64,000 nucleotides of DNA from Beijerinckiaceae bacterium RH AL1 (GTDB taxonomy: Bacteria; Pseudomonadota; Alphaproteobacteria; Rhizobiales; Beijerinckiaceae). Both the position numbers and the translations under genes were made by a program. The notes beneath the pieces were generated by a model. It made no database searches. It was given only the letters and a program-made list of their open reading frames with translations, and was not told the DNA's origin. Numbering within the stretch: position 1 is the first letter of the stretch; each line of letters begins with the position of its first letter. The stretch is taken from positions 2,356,597 to 2,420,596 of the forward strand of contig LR590083.2 in assembly GCA_901457705.2 (NCBI GenBank). Reading direction: 5' to 3'. Of this stretch, positions 38,849 through 48,361 are shown one piece after another.

Positions 38849-39334
38849 CTACCCCCGCGCCGGCTTGAACGGCCGCATGCCCTCGCGCGCGAGCTCGTCG
38901 GCGCGCTCGTTCATCGGATCGCCGGCGTGGCCCTTGACCCAGTGCCAGACGATCTCGTGGCGCCTGGCCGCGTCGTCGAGCCGCTGCCACAGCTCGACGT
39001 TCTTCACCGGCTTCTTGTCGGCGGTCTTCCAGCCGTTGCGCTTCCAACCATTCAGCCAGCCGGTGATGCCGCCGCGCACGTAGGCCGAGTCGGTGTAGAC
39101 GTCGACGGTGCAGCCGCGCTTCAAGGCGCCGAGCGCCTCGATCGCGGCGAGCAGCTCCATGCGGTTGTTGGTCGTCTGCGCCTCGCCGCCGGAGAGCTCC
39201 TTGGTCGCGTCGCCGAACTTTAGGATCGCGCCCCACCCGCCCGGGCCCGGGTTGCCGGAGCACGCGCCGTCGGTCCAGATCGCCACGCGCTGCGAGCCGT
39301 TTTCGCGCGGCGTGCCGCCTTCGTCGTCGCTCAC
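38849..39334 (-). CDS. rnhA: Ribonuclease HI
   Basis: A 161-residue RNase HI that cuts the RNA strand of RNA-DNA hybrids. The four catalytic acids are present in [43 protein letters not shown] and [15 protein letters not shown]. The start is GTG 39334, whose GTGA overlaps the thrB stop. thrB-rnhA is a common pair in Hyphomicrobiales. Confidence 0.95.
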   Translation of the reverse strand: MSDDEGGTPRENGSQRVAIWTDGACSGNPGPGGWGAILKFGDATKELSGGEAQTTNNRMELLAAIEALGALKRGCTVDVYTDSAYVRGGITGWLNGWKRNGWKTADKKPVKNVELWQRLDDAARRHEIVWHWVKGHAGDPMNERADELAREGMRPFKPARG

Positions 39335-40292
39335 GCCGCGACGCCCAGCTCGTGCGGGCCGGCGATGCGCTGGTGGAAGCGCAGCTTGGCGATGTACTCG
39401 GCCGGGTCCTTCGGCCGCACCAGCGCGCCCGGCGGCACGTTGAGCCAGTCGACGAGCCGCGTCAGCGCGAAGCGCAGCGCGGCGCCGCGCGCGAGCGTCG
39501 GCAGGGCGGCGATCTCGGCGGCCGACAGCGCGCGGTGCTCGCGGTAGGCCGCGACCATGCCGGCGCCCTTGGTGATGTTGTAGGAGCCGTCGGGCTCGAA
39601 GCACCAGGCGTTGAGGCAGATCGCGAGATCGTAGGCGTAGGCGTCGGTGCAGGCGAAGTAAAAGTCGATGAGCCCGGCGCGCTCGCCGAGGAACAGCACG
39701 TTGTCGGGAACAGGTCGGCATGGATGACGCCGCCCGGCAGATCGCGCGGCCAGTGCGCCGCGAGGTAGGCCAGCTCGGCGTCGACGAAGGCGGTGAGGCC
39801 GGCCATCACGCCCTCGGCGCCGTCGCGGGCACGCTCGAACAGCGGCGCCCAGGAGTCGAGCGACAGCGCGTTCGGCCGCGTCATCTCGAAGTCGGCGCCG
39901 TAGGCATGGAGCTGCGCGAGCGCGGCGCCGGCGGCGGCGCAATGCGCCTGGCCCGGACGGCGCACCGACAGGCCCTCGAGGAAGGTGACCATCGCCGCCG
40001 GGCGGCCGGCGAGGCGGCCGAGCGCGCCGCCGTCGCGCGTCTTCACCGGCTGCGGGCAGTCGAGGCCTTTGCGGGCGAGATGCTCCATCAGGCAGATGAA
40101 GAACGGCAGGTCCGCCTCGGCGACGCGCTTCTCGTAGAGCGTGAGGATGAACGAGCCGGCCTCGGCATGCAGCAGGAAGTTCGAGTTCTCGACGCCCTCC
40201 GCGATGCCCTTCATCGAGTAGAGCTGGCCGACGTCGTAGGCCGCGAGGAAGCGCTGAAGCTCGTCGTCGGAGACTTCGGTGTAGACGGCCAT
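39331..40292 (-). pseudogene. thrB: Homoserine kinase ThrB, single-base frameshift
   Basis: A fructosamine-kinase/APH-type homoserine kinase, which phosphorylates homoserine in threonine synthesis. The first part reads from ATG 40292 ([20 protein letters not shown]) to HADLFP; the rest ([20 protein letters not shown] to [11 protein letters not shown]) is in the next frame. The break is near 39706-39711, where TTCCCGACAAC would be expected as TTCCCGGACAAC. Restoring one base gives 320 residues, the usual length. The catalytic [12 protein letters not shown] loop is exactly at the break. Gene order DUF502-thrB-rnhA is coupled by overlaps, so expression as one unit is likely and a sequence error should be considered. 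Confidence 0.85.
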
Positions 40293-41044
40293 CAGGAGCT
40301 CGGGCCGAGCGTCGAGACGGGGGCCGGCGCCAGCGGCTCCTTAGGCGTGGCGCGCGCCGCCGCGGCCATGCCGGCGAGCGCCGCCTGGCCCTCGGGCTGG
40401 ATGACGCCGCAGGACATGATGAGCTTTGCCGCATCCTCCGGCGTCATGGGCAGCTCGATGACGTCGCGCGCCGGCAGGTAGAAGTAGAAGCCCGTCGTCG
40501 GGTTCGGCACGCAGGGCAGGAAGACGGAGATGCGCGCGTCGTGGGAGGGCGGCAGCCGCGTCTCGACGAGGCTCGTCGGCGGCGACGAGATGAAGACCAG
40601 CGCCCACTGCCCCTTCATCGGGAACTCGACGAGGCCGACGCGGCGCAGCGACGAGCCGTTCTCGGAGAACAGCGTCTCGAAGATCTGCTTGGCGCCGCGA
40701 TGGATCGAGCGGACGATGGGCATGCGCGCGAGCAGGGACTCGCCGATCGTGAAGGCGGTGCGGCCGGCGAGGTTGGCGGCGCAGAAGCCGAGCAGGGTGA
40801 GCCCGACGAAGGCGATGACGACGCCGAACCCCGGGATCTGCACCGGCAGGTAGGTGTCCGGCAGGAAGCGCGACGGCACGATGGTGCGCACGGCGTTGTC
40901 GACCGTGTTGACGAACCACAGGACGAGCGAGCCGGTGACGGCGAGCGGCCCGGCGACGACGATGCCGGTCAGGAACCAGGTGCGCACTCGCGCGCCGATG
41001 GTCGGGCCGCTTGCCAGCCGAACGTCCTCCGGCGCTTTCGTCAT
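40292..41044 (-). CDS. DUF502 family membrane protein
   Basis: A 250-residue protein with two membrane helices near the N terminus ([20 protein letters not shown] and [20 protein letters not shown]) and a conserved soluble part ([17 protein letters not shown], then [14 protein letters not shown] and [19 protein letters not shown]). DUF502 proteins are related to COV proteins of plants; the bacterial role is unknown. Its stop overlaps the thrB start by one base. Confidence 0.82.
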   Translation of the reverse strand: MTKAPEDVRLASGPTIGARVRTWFLTGIVVAGPLAVTGSLVLWFVNTVDNAVRTIVPSRFLPDTYLPVQIPGFGVVIAFVGLTLLGFCAANLAGRTAFTIGESLLARMPIVRSIHRGAKQIFETLFSENGSSLRRVGLVEFPMKGQWALVFISSPPTSLVETRLPPSHDARISVFLPCVPNPTTGFYFYLPARDVIELPMTPEDAAKLIMSCGVIQPEGQAALAGMAAAARATPKEPLAPAPVSTLGPSS

Positions 41045-41239
41045 GCTTCGTCCCCCGACGCCTCAAGCCCGCGCCTTTTAGAGCAAGTCGCGGTCGCGAG
41101 GCCATAGCGCCGCACGGAAAGCCCGCTGCGGCGCAGGCCGGCACCCGCCGTTTGGCGCGAAATGCATGAAAAAATCGGATGATGAAAGCGGCGCGTCCGA
41201 AGGATCGTTGATTACAAACGACAATTCGAATCTGGCACT

Positions 41240-41464
41240 CTCATTCTGCTCGTGACAACGAGAGGCATTTCGGCTAGTCACGATGTCGCACGGAGTGGGC
41301 TCTTCTACGGAATGAGCCTTCCGTGCAACGGCCAAGTCAGGGGAGGAAGATCCACTCGTCGCGGCTCGAAGGTGCCGCCCCTTCGCAAGAAGGGAGCAAA
41401 AGACGAGGGTTCGCTGTAGGGCTGCGGAAGGCGAGGCTCGACACGCATCGAGCTTCGCCTTTTT
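41240..41464 (+). ncRNA. Candidate structured small RNA
   Basis: No protein is supported in 41045-41581, but 41240-41464 contains a run of stable stems: CTCGT-GACA-ACGAG at 41249, a two-tier hairpin from GCACGGA (41288) to TCCGTGC (41326) with inner GGGCTC/GAGCC, GCGGC/GCCGC near 41367, CCCTTC-GCAA-GAAGGG near 41386, and a textbook intrinsic terminator at 41428-41464. The arrangement suggests a transcript of about 220-250 bases. The 5' end is not defined and I do not recognise a known RNA family; a leader of the SDR gene is excluded only if the terminator is always active. Confidence 0.5.
41428..41464 (+). terminator. Rho-independent terminator
   Basis: AAGGCGAGGCTCGA pairs with TCGAGCTTCGCCTT (one G-U pair) around a six-base loop and is followed by a run of T. 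It is the only classic T-tailed terminator noted in the window. It closes the candidate RNA and protects the downstream SDR gene from readthrough. Confidence 0.85.
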
Positions 41465-41550
41465 GCTGTCGGGCCCCCAGCCTCACCCCCACTCCCATCG
41501 CAAAATAAAACGAGCGCACCTTGCTCCGCCGCGCTGTCGCACCCAGCTCC

Positions 41551-41562
41551 TACCGGTCGGTA
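41551..41562 (+). promoter_or_regulatory. Possible TetR-type operator
   Basis: TACCGGTCGGTA has perfect five-base arms (TACCG/CGGTA) around two bases and lies 20 bases before the SDR start. ACCGG/CGGT palindromes are typical TetR-family operators. No regulator gene is adjacent, so the link is inferred. Confidence 0.4.
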
Positions 41563-41581
41563 TGAAAAGGGATGCACATCC

Positions 41582-42325
41582 ATGGGCAAGCTCGACAACA
41601 AGGTCGCGATCGTCACCGGAGCCTCGAAGGGCATCGGCGCGGGGATCGCGGAACGTTTGGCCGCCGACGGCGCCAAGGTCGTCGTCAATTACGCCAGCAG
41701 CGCCGCGGGCGCGCAGGCCGTGGTGCAGAAGATCGAGGCGACCGGCGGCAAGGCCGTCGCTGTGCAGGCCGACGTCTCGAAGGACGCCGACATCGCGCGG
41801 CTCTTCAAGGAGACCGCTGCCGCCTTCGGGCCGGCTGACATCCTCGTCAACAACGCCGGCGTCTACGGGCAGGACGGCATCGACGCGGTGACGCCGGACT
41901 CGATCGACCGCCACTATGCCCTCAACGTGAAGGGGCTCCTTCTGACGACGCAGGCCGCGGTCCGGCAGTTCCCGCAAGCCGGCGGCGTCGTCGTCAACAT
42001 CTCGTCGGGCGTCGGGACGACGCCGGCGCCCGGCATGCATGTCTACTCGTCCACGAAAGCCGCCGTCGACAGCCTGACACGCAGCCTCGCGCTCGAGCTG
42101 GGGCCGCGCCACATCCGCGTCGTCGGCATCGCGCCGGGCTACACGACGAGCGAGGGGACCGCCGACATCCCGGAGGAGTTCGTCGCGCCGATGATCGCGC
42201 GCACCCCGCTCGGCCGGGCGGGCACGCCGAAGGACATAGCCGCCGCCGTCGCCTTCGTGGTGTCGGAGGACGGCGCCTGGATCACCGGCGAGACCATCCA
42301 GGTCGGGGGCGGCCTCCTGCTCTAG
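41582..42325 (+). CDS. Short-chain dehydrogenase/reductase
   Basis: A 247-residue classical SDR. The cofactor motif VTGASKGIGAGIAERLAADG is at residues 12-31, NNAG appears in ILVNNAGVYG, and the catalytic Tyr/Lys pair is VYSSTKAAVDSL. Arg/Ser after the second strand is not evident (NYASSAAGA), so cofactor preference is open, though NADP is usual. It ends 8 bases from the molybdenum hydroxylase stop region on the other strand. Substrate unknown; a redox or xenobiotic role would fit the possible TetR site upstream. Confidence 0.9.
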   Translation: MGKLDNKVAIVTGASKGIGAGIAERLAADGAKVVVNYASSAAGAQAVVQKIEATGGKAVAVQADVSKDADIARLFKETAAAFGPADILVNNAGVYGQDGIDAVTPDSIDRHYALNVKGLLLTTQAAVRQFPQAGGVVVNISSGVGTTPAPGMHVYSSTKAAVDSLTRSLALELGPRHIRVVGIAPGYTTSEGTADIPEEFVAPMIARTPLGRAGTPKDIAAAVAFVVSEDGAWITGETIQVGGGLLL

Positions 42326-42332
42326 TCGGGGA

Positions 42333-44707
42333 TCACACCACCCGAGCGCCCTCAGGATGCGCTGCGGCGTCATCGGCATCTCGGTCAGCCGGGCGCCATA
42401 CGGCCGCAGCGCGTCGTTGACGGCGTTCATCACGGCGGCGCCGGAGCCGGCGGTGCCGGCCTCGCCGACGCCCTTCGCGCCGAGCTCGGAGAAGGCAGAC
42501 GGGGTCGAGACGTGGCCGACCACGATGTCGGGCATCTCGGGTGCCGTCGGCAGCAGGTAGTCGCCCATCGTCGCGTTCAGAAGCTGCCCGCGCTCGTCGT
42601 AGAGGCACTCCTCGAAGAGCGCAGCGCCGATCCCCTGCACCACCCCGCCGCGCACCTGCTCGTCGACCAGCATCGGGTTGAGGATGCGGCCGCAGTCCTC
42701 GACGACCCAGTGGCCGAGCAGCGTGACGTGCCCGGTCTCGACGTCGACCTCGACGTGGCTCGCCTGGATGCCGTTGGTGAAGGCGAAGGGCTGTCCGCGC
42801 GGCACGTATTGGCGGGACGCGGTGAGCTGCCCCTGCACGCCGGGCGGCAGCGTATCCGGCCGGTAGTAGGCGATGCGCGCGAGCTCGGCGACCGTCATGC
42901 GCTCGCGACCGCCGTCGGCATCGACGATCCGGCCGTCGACGATGTCGAGCGCGTCCGGCGTCGCCTGCAGGATCGCCCCGGCAAGCGCGAGCACCTGGCC
43001 GCGTAGGATGCGGCCGGTCTGCAGCACCGTCTCGCCGCCGATCGCCGCGCCGCGCGAGGCCCAGGTCGCGCCGCCGGCCGGCGTCGTCTCGGTGTCGCCC
43101 GTCACGACGCGCACCTGCTCGATCGGCATGCCGAGGGCGGCGGCCGCGACCTGCGCGATGATCGTCTCGCTGCCCTGCCCCTGCTCGGTGACGCTGATCG
43201 CGCAGCGCACCGCGCCGGACGGCTCGATCTGCAGGACGCAGCCGTCCTGGGCGCTGATCTTGGCGCCGCCGATGCCGTAGAAGGCCGGCCCCGGCGTGGT
43301 GATCTCGATGAAGGCGGCAAGCCCGATGCCGCGATGCACGCCGCGCCGGCGCGCGTCCGCCTGGTCGCGGCGCAGGCCGTCGTAGTCGCAGGCGCGCAGC
43401 AGGCTCTCGAGGCACTGGTGGTGCGACAAACGTTCGAACGTGTAGCCGGTCGGCGAGGCATAGGGGTAGTCCGCGTCGCCGACGAAGTTGCGCCGGCGGA
43501 TCTCGACCGGATCGAGCCCGACAGCTTCGGCGGCGCGGTCCATCAGCGCCTCGGTGACCGTGCAGGCGACGGGATGGCCGACGGCGCGGTACTGGCTCAT
43601 CATCGCCTTGTTCTGGAACACCACCCTCAAGTCGGCGCGATAGGTCTGGTTGGCATACGGACCACCGATGAGGCGGACGACCTGGTTGCCCTCGACCGCA
43701 CTGGTGCGCGGGTAGCTCGAGAAGGCGCCGATGCCGGTGACGTCGTCGACATCGATCGCCTGAATCATCCCTTGCGCATCCACCGCCATCCTGGCGCGGA
43801 CGCGGTGGGCGCGGGCATGAATGTCGGCGGCAAACGACTCGATGCGGTCGGCGACGAACTTTATGGGCCGCCGCAGCAGGACTGCCAGCGCCGCCGTCGC
43901 CATGTCGTCGGCATAGACGTGCAGCTTCATCCCGAAGCTGCCGCCGACGTCGTTGGCGACCACACGCACGTTGGCGACCGGCAGGCGCAGGTGCTCGGCA
44001 AAGACCTCCTGCATCTGGTACGGCGTCTGCGTCGACTGGTGGACGGTCAGCCGCCTCTCGCTGGCATCAAAGTCTGCGAGGGTGACGCGCGGCTCCAGCG
44101 TCACCGCCGTATGCCGCGCGAAGTTGTACTCGCCCTCGACGACCGCATGCGCGTCGCGGAAGGCCGCGTCGACCTCGCCCTTCTCGAGATGCAGCGCGAA
44201 GGCGAGATTGTCGCCGAGCTCGGGATGAATGGGCGTCGCGCCCGGCGCCAGGGCGGCGTCGACGTCGACGACCGGCGGCAGCGCCTCGTAGTCGATGCGC
44301 ACGTGATCGGCGGCATCCTCGGCGAGCGCGCGGGTCGCCGCCACGACGGCGACGACGGGCTGGCCGACGCAGACCACCTTATCGACCGCGAGCGGCCGCT
44401 GCGGCGCCGACTTCAGGCCCTTGAAGTGGGTCAGCACGCCGACCCAAGGCGCGCAGATCTCGGCGAGATCGGCGCCGGTCGCGACCTCGACGACGCCTTC
44501 GGCGCGCCGCGCGTCATCCGTGTGGACCGCAACGATCCGCGCGTGCGCATGCGGGCTGCGGACGAACGCCACGTGCACCGTACGCGGGCTGGTCGGCAGG
44601 TCGTCGGTGAAGCGCCCGGCGCCCTGCGTGAGGCGCCGCGCGTTGGGTCGCGGCACGCTGCGGCCGATGTAGCTGTTCGGCCGATCGAGCGGCGAGAAGG
44701 CGCTCAT
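42333..44707 (-). CDS. Xanthine dehydrogenase-family molybdopterin-binding subunit, 3' end uncertain
   Basis: About 790 residues, the large subunit of a molybdenum hydroxylase related to CO and xanthine dehydrogenases. It begins PNSYIGRSVPRPNARRLTQG and shows ANDVGGSFGMKLHVYADD, QYRAVGHPVACTVTEALMD (the active-site loop lacks both CODH signatures), and the late Mo-ligand segment SELGAKGVGEAGTAG with its Glu. The frame has no stop at the expected place after MTPQRILRALG; it stays open through the antisense strand of the SDR gene. A TGA exists in the next frame at 42335-42333, which would fit the family length if one base is missing. Start ATG 44707 overlaps the stop of the iron-sulfur subunit. 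Confidence 0.85.
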
Positions 44708-45204
44708 TCCGCGGCCTCCGCTTCGGCGAGGCGCGAGGCCGCGAGCGCGACGGCATCGACGATGGCGTGGTAGCCGGTGCAGCGGCAATAGTTGCCGGCG
44801 AGCGCGTCGCGGATGGTCTCGCGGCTGGGCGTGGGGTCGTGGCGCAGCAGCTCGAGCGCCGTCGCCAGCATCCCCGGCGTGCAGAAGCCGCACTGCAGCG
44901 CGTTGCGCTCGACGAAGGCCGCCTGCAGCGCGGCGAGGACGGGGTCGGCGGCCTCGCTCAGCCCCTCGATCGTCTCGACGGCGCGCCCCTCGGCCTGCAC
45001 GGCGAGCACGAGGCAGCTGCGCACGCTGGCGCCGTCGAGCAGCACCGTGCAGGCGCCGCAGACGCCGTGCTCGCAGCCGACATGCGTGCCGGTGAGCCCG
45101 AGCTTTGTGCGCAGCGCGTCGGCGAGGTGCATGCGCGGCTCGACGACGAGCGTCGTCGCGACGCCGTTCACCGTCAGGCGGACAGGCCGCGGCTCAATCG
45201 GCAT
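44704..45204 (-). CDS. Molybdenum hydroxylase (2Fe-2S) subunit
   Basis: A 166-residue subunit with both 2Fe-2S clusters: the plant-ferredoxin type CEHGVCGACTVLLDG with a later Cys in RSCLVLA, and the C-terminal CGFCTPGM paired with NYCRCTGY. It passes electrons from the molybdenum centre to the FAD subunit. ATG 45204 is 10 bases inside the end of the FAD gene; ATG 45225 would add seven residues and a longer overlap. Confidence 0.94.
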   Translation of the reverse strand: MPIEPRPVRLTVNGVATTLVVEPRMHLADALRTKLGLTGTHVGCEHGVCGACTVLLDGASVRSCLVLAVQAEGRAVETIEGLSEAADPVLAALQAAFVERNALQCGFCTPGMLATALELLRHDPTPSRETIRDALAGNYCRCTGYHAIVDAVALAASRLAEAEAAE

Positions 45205-46075
45205 GTGCGTCTGCCTCCGGCCCAAGGGCCTGCGCGACGGCGCGGCCCAGCAGCACGCGGGCGAGATGCAGGCGCGTCGCGCCGGTCATCGTCGGCGAGG
45301 GCGGCGGGTCGAGATCGTCCGCCAGCGCCGTCTGCGCGAGCCGCACCCGATCCGCCGGCGCGCTCGCGCACAGCGCCGCAGCGGCGCGCGGCGCCAGGAT
45401 CGGCCGGTCGGCACCGCCGAGGACGGCGACCGTCGCCTCGTCGAAGCCGCCCTGCGCGCCGGCGCGGCCGTGCAGTGCCACCCCCACCGTCGCCCAGCCC
45501 GTGCCGCGACGCAGCTCGACGAAGCCGTGCCGCCAGCCCGTGCCCCGCGCCGCGATCTCGCAGCCGACCAGAAGCTCGCCGGGCCGCAGCGCCGTTTCCT
45601 GGAAGCCGCGAAAGAAGTCGCGCGCGGCCACGCTCCGACGCCCGTCGCGGCAGGCGATCAGCAGGTCGGCGTCAAGCGCCAGCGCGCACATCGGAAACTC
45701 GGAGGCCGGGTCGCCGAGCGTCAGGCTGCCGCAGAAGGTGCCGAGGTTGCGCACCGCGGGATAGGCGACATGGCTCGCCGCGAGCCGGAGCAGTGGCGCG
45801 GCCTCCGCGACGAGCGGCGAGCGCTCGATGTCGACGTGGCGCACCAGCGCGCCGATGTGCAGGCGGCGCGCGCTGCCCTCGCCTGCGAGGCGCAGGCCGC
45901 GCAGCTCGTCGAGGCCGCCGATGTCGACCAGCGTGCTCGGCGCGGTGGTGCGCAGGTTGAGCGCGGGCACCAGGCTCTGGCCGCCGGCGATGATCCGCGC
46001 GCCGGGCTGCGCCAGCAGATCGAAAGCCTCGTCCAGCGAGCGCGGTCGTCGATAGTCGAAATCGCGCGCCTTCAC
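45194..46075 (-). CDS. Molybdenum hydroxylase FAD-binding subunit
   Basis: A 293-residue CoxM-like subunit. The FAD motifs [13 protein letters not shown] and [19 protein letters not shown] are plain, with the C-terminal oxidoreductase part following. Gene order FAD, 2Fe-2S, Mo with short overlaps gives one operon for a complete enzyme. No accessory maturation (coxD/E, xdhC) genes are present. The substrate, perhaps an aldehyde or N-heterocycle, is not evident. Confidence 0.93.
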   Translation of the reverse strand: MKARDFDYRRPRSLDEAFDLLAQPGARIIAGGQSLVPALNLRTTAPSTLVDIGGLDELRGLRLAGEGSARRLHIGALVRHVDIERSPLVAEAAPLLRLAASHVAYPAVRNLGTFCGSLTLGDPASEFPMCALALDADLLIACRDGRRSVAARDFFRGFQETALRPGELLVGCEIAARGTGWRHGFVELRRGTGWATVGVALHGRAGAQGGFDEATVAVLGGADRPILAPRAAAALCASAPADRVRLAQTALADDLDPPPSPTMTGATRLHLARVLLGRAVAQALGPEADAHAD

Positions 46076-46221
46076 GCCTGCCCTTTCGTGTCCGCCGATC
46101 CGCCCGAGGCTGCCGGAGTAGCTCTGTCATCGGTGGGCCAAGTCAAGGCGCCCGCTCCGGGCTCTCGCCGACCGCCGCTCCTGTGCTAGAGGGCGGGTCG
46201 GACCCGCGCCCAGGAAACCTC

Positions 46222-46746
46222 GTGCCCAGAACCGCGATCTACACCGGCTCGTTCGACCCGCCGACAAATGGCCACACGGCGCTGATCGCGGCGGCCGGCA
46301 AGCTCTGCGACCGGCTCGTCGTGGCCATCGGCGTGCATCCCGGCAAGACGCCGATGTTCTCGGTCGACGAGCGCAAGGCGATGATCGAGGCGGTCTGCGG
46401 CGCCGGCCTCGCCGGCACCGGCTGCACGCTGGAGGTCGCGACCTTCGACGGCCTCGCCGTCGAGGCGGCGCGCGCGCACGGGGCCACCCTGATCCTGCGC
46501 GGCCTGCGCAACGGCTACGACCTCGAGTACGAGATGCCGATGGCCGGCATGAACGCCGCGATGGCCGAGGACGTGCAGACGATCTTCCTGCCGGCGCCGC
46601 CTGCCGTGCGTCACATTACGGCGACATTGGTGCGGCAGATCGCGCAGATGGGCGGCGACGTGTCGGCCTTCGTGCCGGCGCCCGTCGCGGCGGCGCTGAA
46701 GGCCAAGCTCGCGTCCATCACGCCAGCGCCCAAAACGGAAACCTGA
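46222..46746 (+). CDS. coaD: Phosphopantetheine adenylyltransferase
   Basis: A 174-residue enzyme making dephospho-CoA from 4'-phosphopantetheine and ATP. The nucleotidyltransferase motif [16 protein letters not shown] is at the start, with [21 protein letters not shown] in the middle and the ISSSxxR-like region as [11 protein letters not shown]. The start is GTG 46222 ([10 protein letters not shown]) with GGAAA upstream. It heads the block coaD-cyclophilin-unknown-cyclophilin. Confidence 0.95.
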   Translation: MPRTAIYTGSFDPPTNGHTALIAAAGKLCDRLVVAIGVHPGKTPMFSVDERKAMIEAVCGAGLAGTGCTLEVATFDGLAVEAARAHGATLILRGLRNGYDLEYEMPMAGMNAAMAEDVQTIFLPAPPAVRHITATLVRQIAQMGGDVSAFVPAPVAAALKAKLASITPAPKTET

Positions 46747-46757
46747 GGAACGCTCCC

Positions 46758-47294
46758 ATGCAACTCGACCGCCGCGCCCTTCTCGGCGCCGCCGCCACCC
46801 TCGCGCTCGCCGGCACCGCGCATGCCGCGGCCTCCGCCGACCAGATCGTGCTGACGACGAAGTACGGCAAGGCGGTGATCCAGCTGCGGCCAGACCTCGC
46901 GCCGAAGGCGGTGAAGCAGATGGAGACGCTGACGAAGGAAGGCTTCTACAACGGCTTAAAATTCCACCGCGTGATCGACGGCTTCATGGCGCAGACCGGC
47001 GACCCGACGGGCACCGGCTCCGGCGGCTCGAAGCTGCCGGACCTGCCGGCCGAGTTCAGCGCCGAGCCCTTCGAGCGCGGCACGATCGGCATGGCGCGCA
47101 CGCAGGACCCGAACTCGGCCAACTCGCAGTTCTTCATCTGCTTCAAGCCGGCGCCGTTCCTCAACAACCAGTACACGGTCGTCGGCAAGGTGATTTCCGG
47201 CATGGACGCGATCGACAAGATCAAGCGCGGCGAGCCGGACTCGGGCTCGGTCGACAATCCCGACACGATCGTCTCCATGGCAATGGCCAAGTAG
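46758..47294 (+). CDS. Exported cyclophilin-type peptidyl-prolyl isomerase
   Basis: A 178-residue cyclophilin with an N-terminal signal of Tat character (DRRALLGAAATLALAG and A-H-A-A-A). The fold elements are FHRVIDGFMAQTGDPTGTGSGG, IGMARTQDPNSANSQFFI and NNQYTVVGKVI. The active-site Arg (FHRV) and Gln (AQTG) are kept. It would speed proline isomerisation of envelope proteins. Eleven bases after coaD. Confidence 0.94.
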   Translation: MQLDRRALLGAAATLALAGTAHAAASADQIVLTTKYGKAVIQLRPDLAPKAVKQMETLTKEGFYNGLKFHRVIDGFMAQTGDPTGTGSGGSKLPDLPAEFSAEPFERGTIGMARTQDPNSANSQFFICFKPAPFLNNQYTVVGKVISGMDAIDKIKRGEPDSGSVDNPDTIVSMAMAK

Positions 47295-47301
47295 GCTCGC
47301 G

Positions 47302-47721
47302 ATGGCGCGGCGCACAGCCTCTGTCGCGCCGCTCGCCCTCGCGGCGGCGTGCCTTCTCTCAAGCGGAGCCGGCGCGCTCGCCGCTGCGCCGGGCGACGGG
47401 CCGGGCGACGGGCCGGACAACGTGCCGCGCGACGTCGCCCGCTCGATCGCCCGGTGCTGGCACCCGCCGCACGAGGGCGACGAGATCACGCTGCGCATGA
47501 GCTTCCGCCGCGACGGCTCGATCTTCGGCAAGCCGCGCATTACCTACGAGAAGGCCTCCGGCGGCGCCGACGGCGAGGCGGCGCTCGCCAACTCGATCTT
47601 CGAGGCGATCACGGCCTGCAGCCCGCTGCAGTTTACCCCGTCGCTCGGAGCCGCTATTGCGGGCCGCACGTTCCTCATCCGCTTCGTCGCGAACCGCAGG
47701 GAACAGCGCGCGGCACTCTGA
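47302..47721 (+). CDS. Secreted TonB/TolA C-terminal-like protein
   Basis: A 139-residue protein with a signal peptide (ALAAACLLSSGAGALAAA) and one domain with the TolA/TonB C-terminal look: ARSIARCWHPP, ITLRMSFRRDGSIFGKP, AITACSPLQFTPS and TFLIRF. Two cysteines may pair. It sits between two cyclophilin genes with gaps of 7 and 43 bases. Function unknown; a periplasmic partner of the two isomerases is possible. Confidence 0.7.
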   Translation: MARRTASVAPLALAAACLLSSGAGALAAAPGDGPGDGPDNVPRDVARSIARCWHPPHEGDEITLRMSFRRDGSIFGKPRITYEKASGGADGEAALANSIFEAITACSPLQFTPSLGAAIAGRTFLIRFVANRREQRAAL

Positions 47722-47764
47722 GCGCCGCCGCACGACACACAAAGACCTACCAAGGAGCAATTGA

Positions 47765-48220
47765 ATGGCCGAGCCCGGCAACACCCTGACGCTCGAAACC
47801 ACGAAGGGTCCGGTCGTGATCGAGATGCGTCCCGATCTCGCGCCGAACCACGTCGAGCACATCAAGAAGCTCGTCGGCGAGAAGTTCTACGACGGCATCG
47901 TCTTCCACCGCGTGATCGACGGCTTCATGGCTCAGACCGGCTGCCCCAACGGCACCGGCATGGGCGGCTCGAAGTACCCGAACCTGAAGCAGGAGTTCAA
48001 CGCCGAGCCGCACGTGCGCGGCACCTGCTCGATGGCCCGCGCACAGGACCCGAACTCGGCGAACTCGCAGTTCTTCATCTGCTTCGGCGACGCGAGCTTC
48101 CTCAACAAGCAGTACACGGTGTGGGGGAAGGTCGTCTCCGGCATGGAGAACGTCGACAAGATCAAGCGCGGCGAGCCCGTGCGCGACCCCGACAAGATCG
48201 TCTCCGCCACCCTGAGCTGA
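47765..48220 (+). CDS. Cytosolic cyclophilin-type peptidyl-prolyl isomerase
   Basis: A 151-residue cyclophilin without a signal peptide, clearly a paralogue of the exported one at 46758 (FHRVIDGFMAQTGCPNGTG, MARAQDPNSANSQFFI, NKQYTVWGKVV). Catalytic Arg and Gln are kept. A pair of one exported and one cytosolic cyclophilin ahead of queA-tgt is a usual order in the group. Start ATG 47765 follows AAGGAG. Confidence 0.95.
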   Translation: MAEPGNTLTLETTKGPVVIEMRPDLAPNHVEHIKKLVGEKFYDGIVFHRVIDGFMAQTGCPNGTGMGGSKYPNLKQEFNAEPHVRGTCSMARAQDPNSANSQFFICFGDASFLNKQYTVWGKVVSGMENVDKIKRGEPVRDPDKIVSATLS

Positions 48221-48231
48221 GCCTCGCGCCT

Positions 48232-48337
48232 CCCCTTCTCCCGCCTGCGGGAGAAGGTGGCCCGACGAAGTCGGGTCGGATGAGGGGCCTCGCCGCCTCT
48301 TCTCATCCGACCCACGAGGCCGCCTTCTCCCGCGTGA
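48232..48337. repeat. Intergenic palindromic repeat pair, family A
   Basis: Facing hairpins CTTCTCCCGCCTGCGGGAGA and CTTCTCCCGCGTGAGGCGGCC with ACTTCGTC/GGGTCGGATGAG linkers fill the gap between the second cyclophilin and queA. Same family as 4706 and 21267; the right-hand arm here is less perfect. Confidence 0.78.
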
Positions 48338-48361
48338 GGCGGCCTGCCCCCACCCCTGCCC

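Noticed and set aside
41233-41250. Sigma-54 promoter (TGGCAC...CTGCT) before the candidate small RNA
   Set aside because: The distance between the GG and GC elements is two bases too long for the -24/-12 consensus.
41483-42332. Extension of the molybdenum hydroxylase frame through the SDR gene
   Set aside because: The extension is antisense to a well-formed SDR, is rich in Arg/Asp/His and lacks family similarity; a lost stop is more likely.
46086-46221. Riboswitch or regulatory leader before coaD
   Set aside because: The gap is 146 bases and divergent, but I could not find a conserved structure or motif in it.
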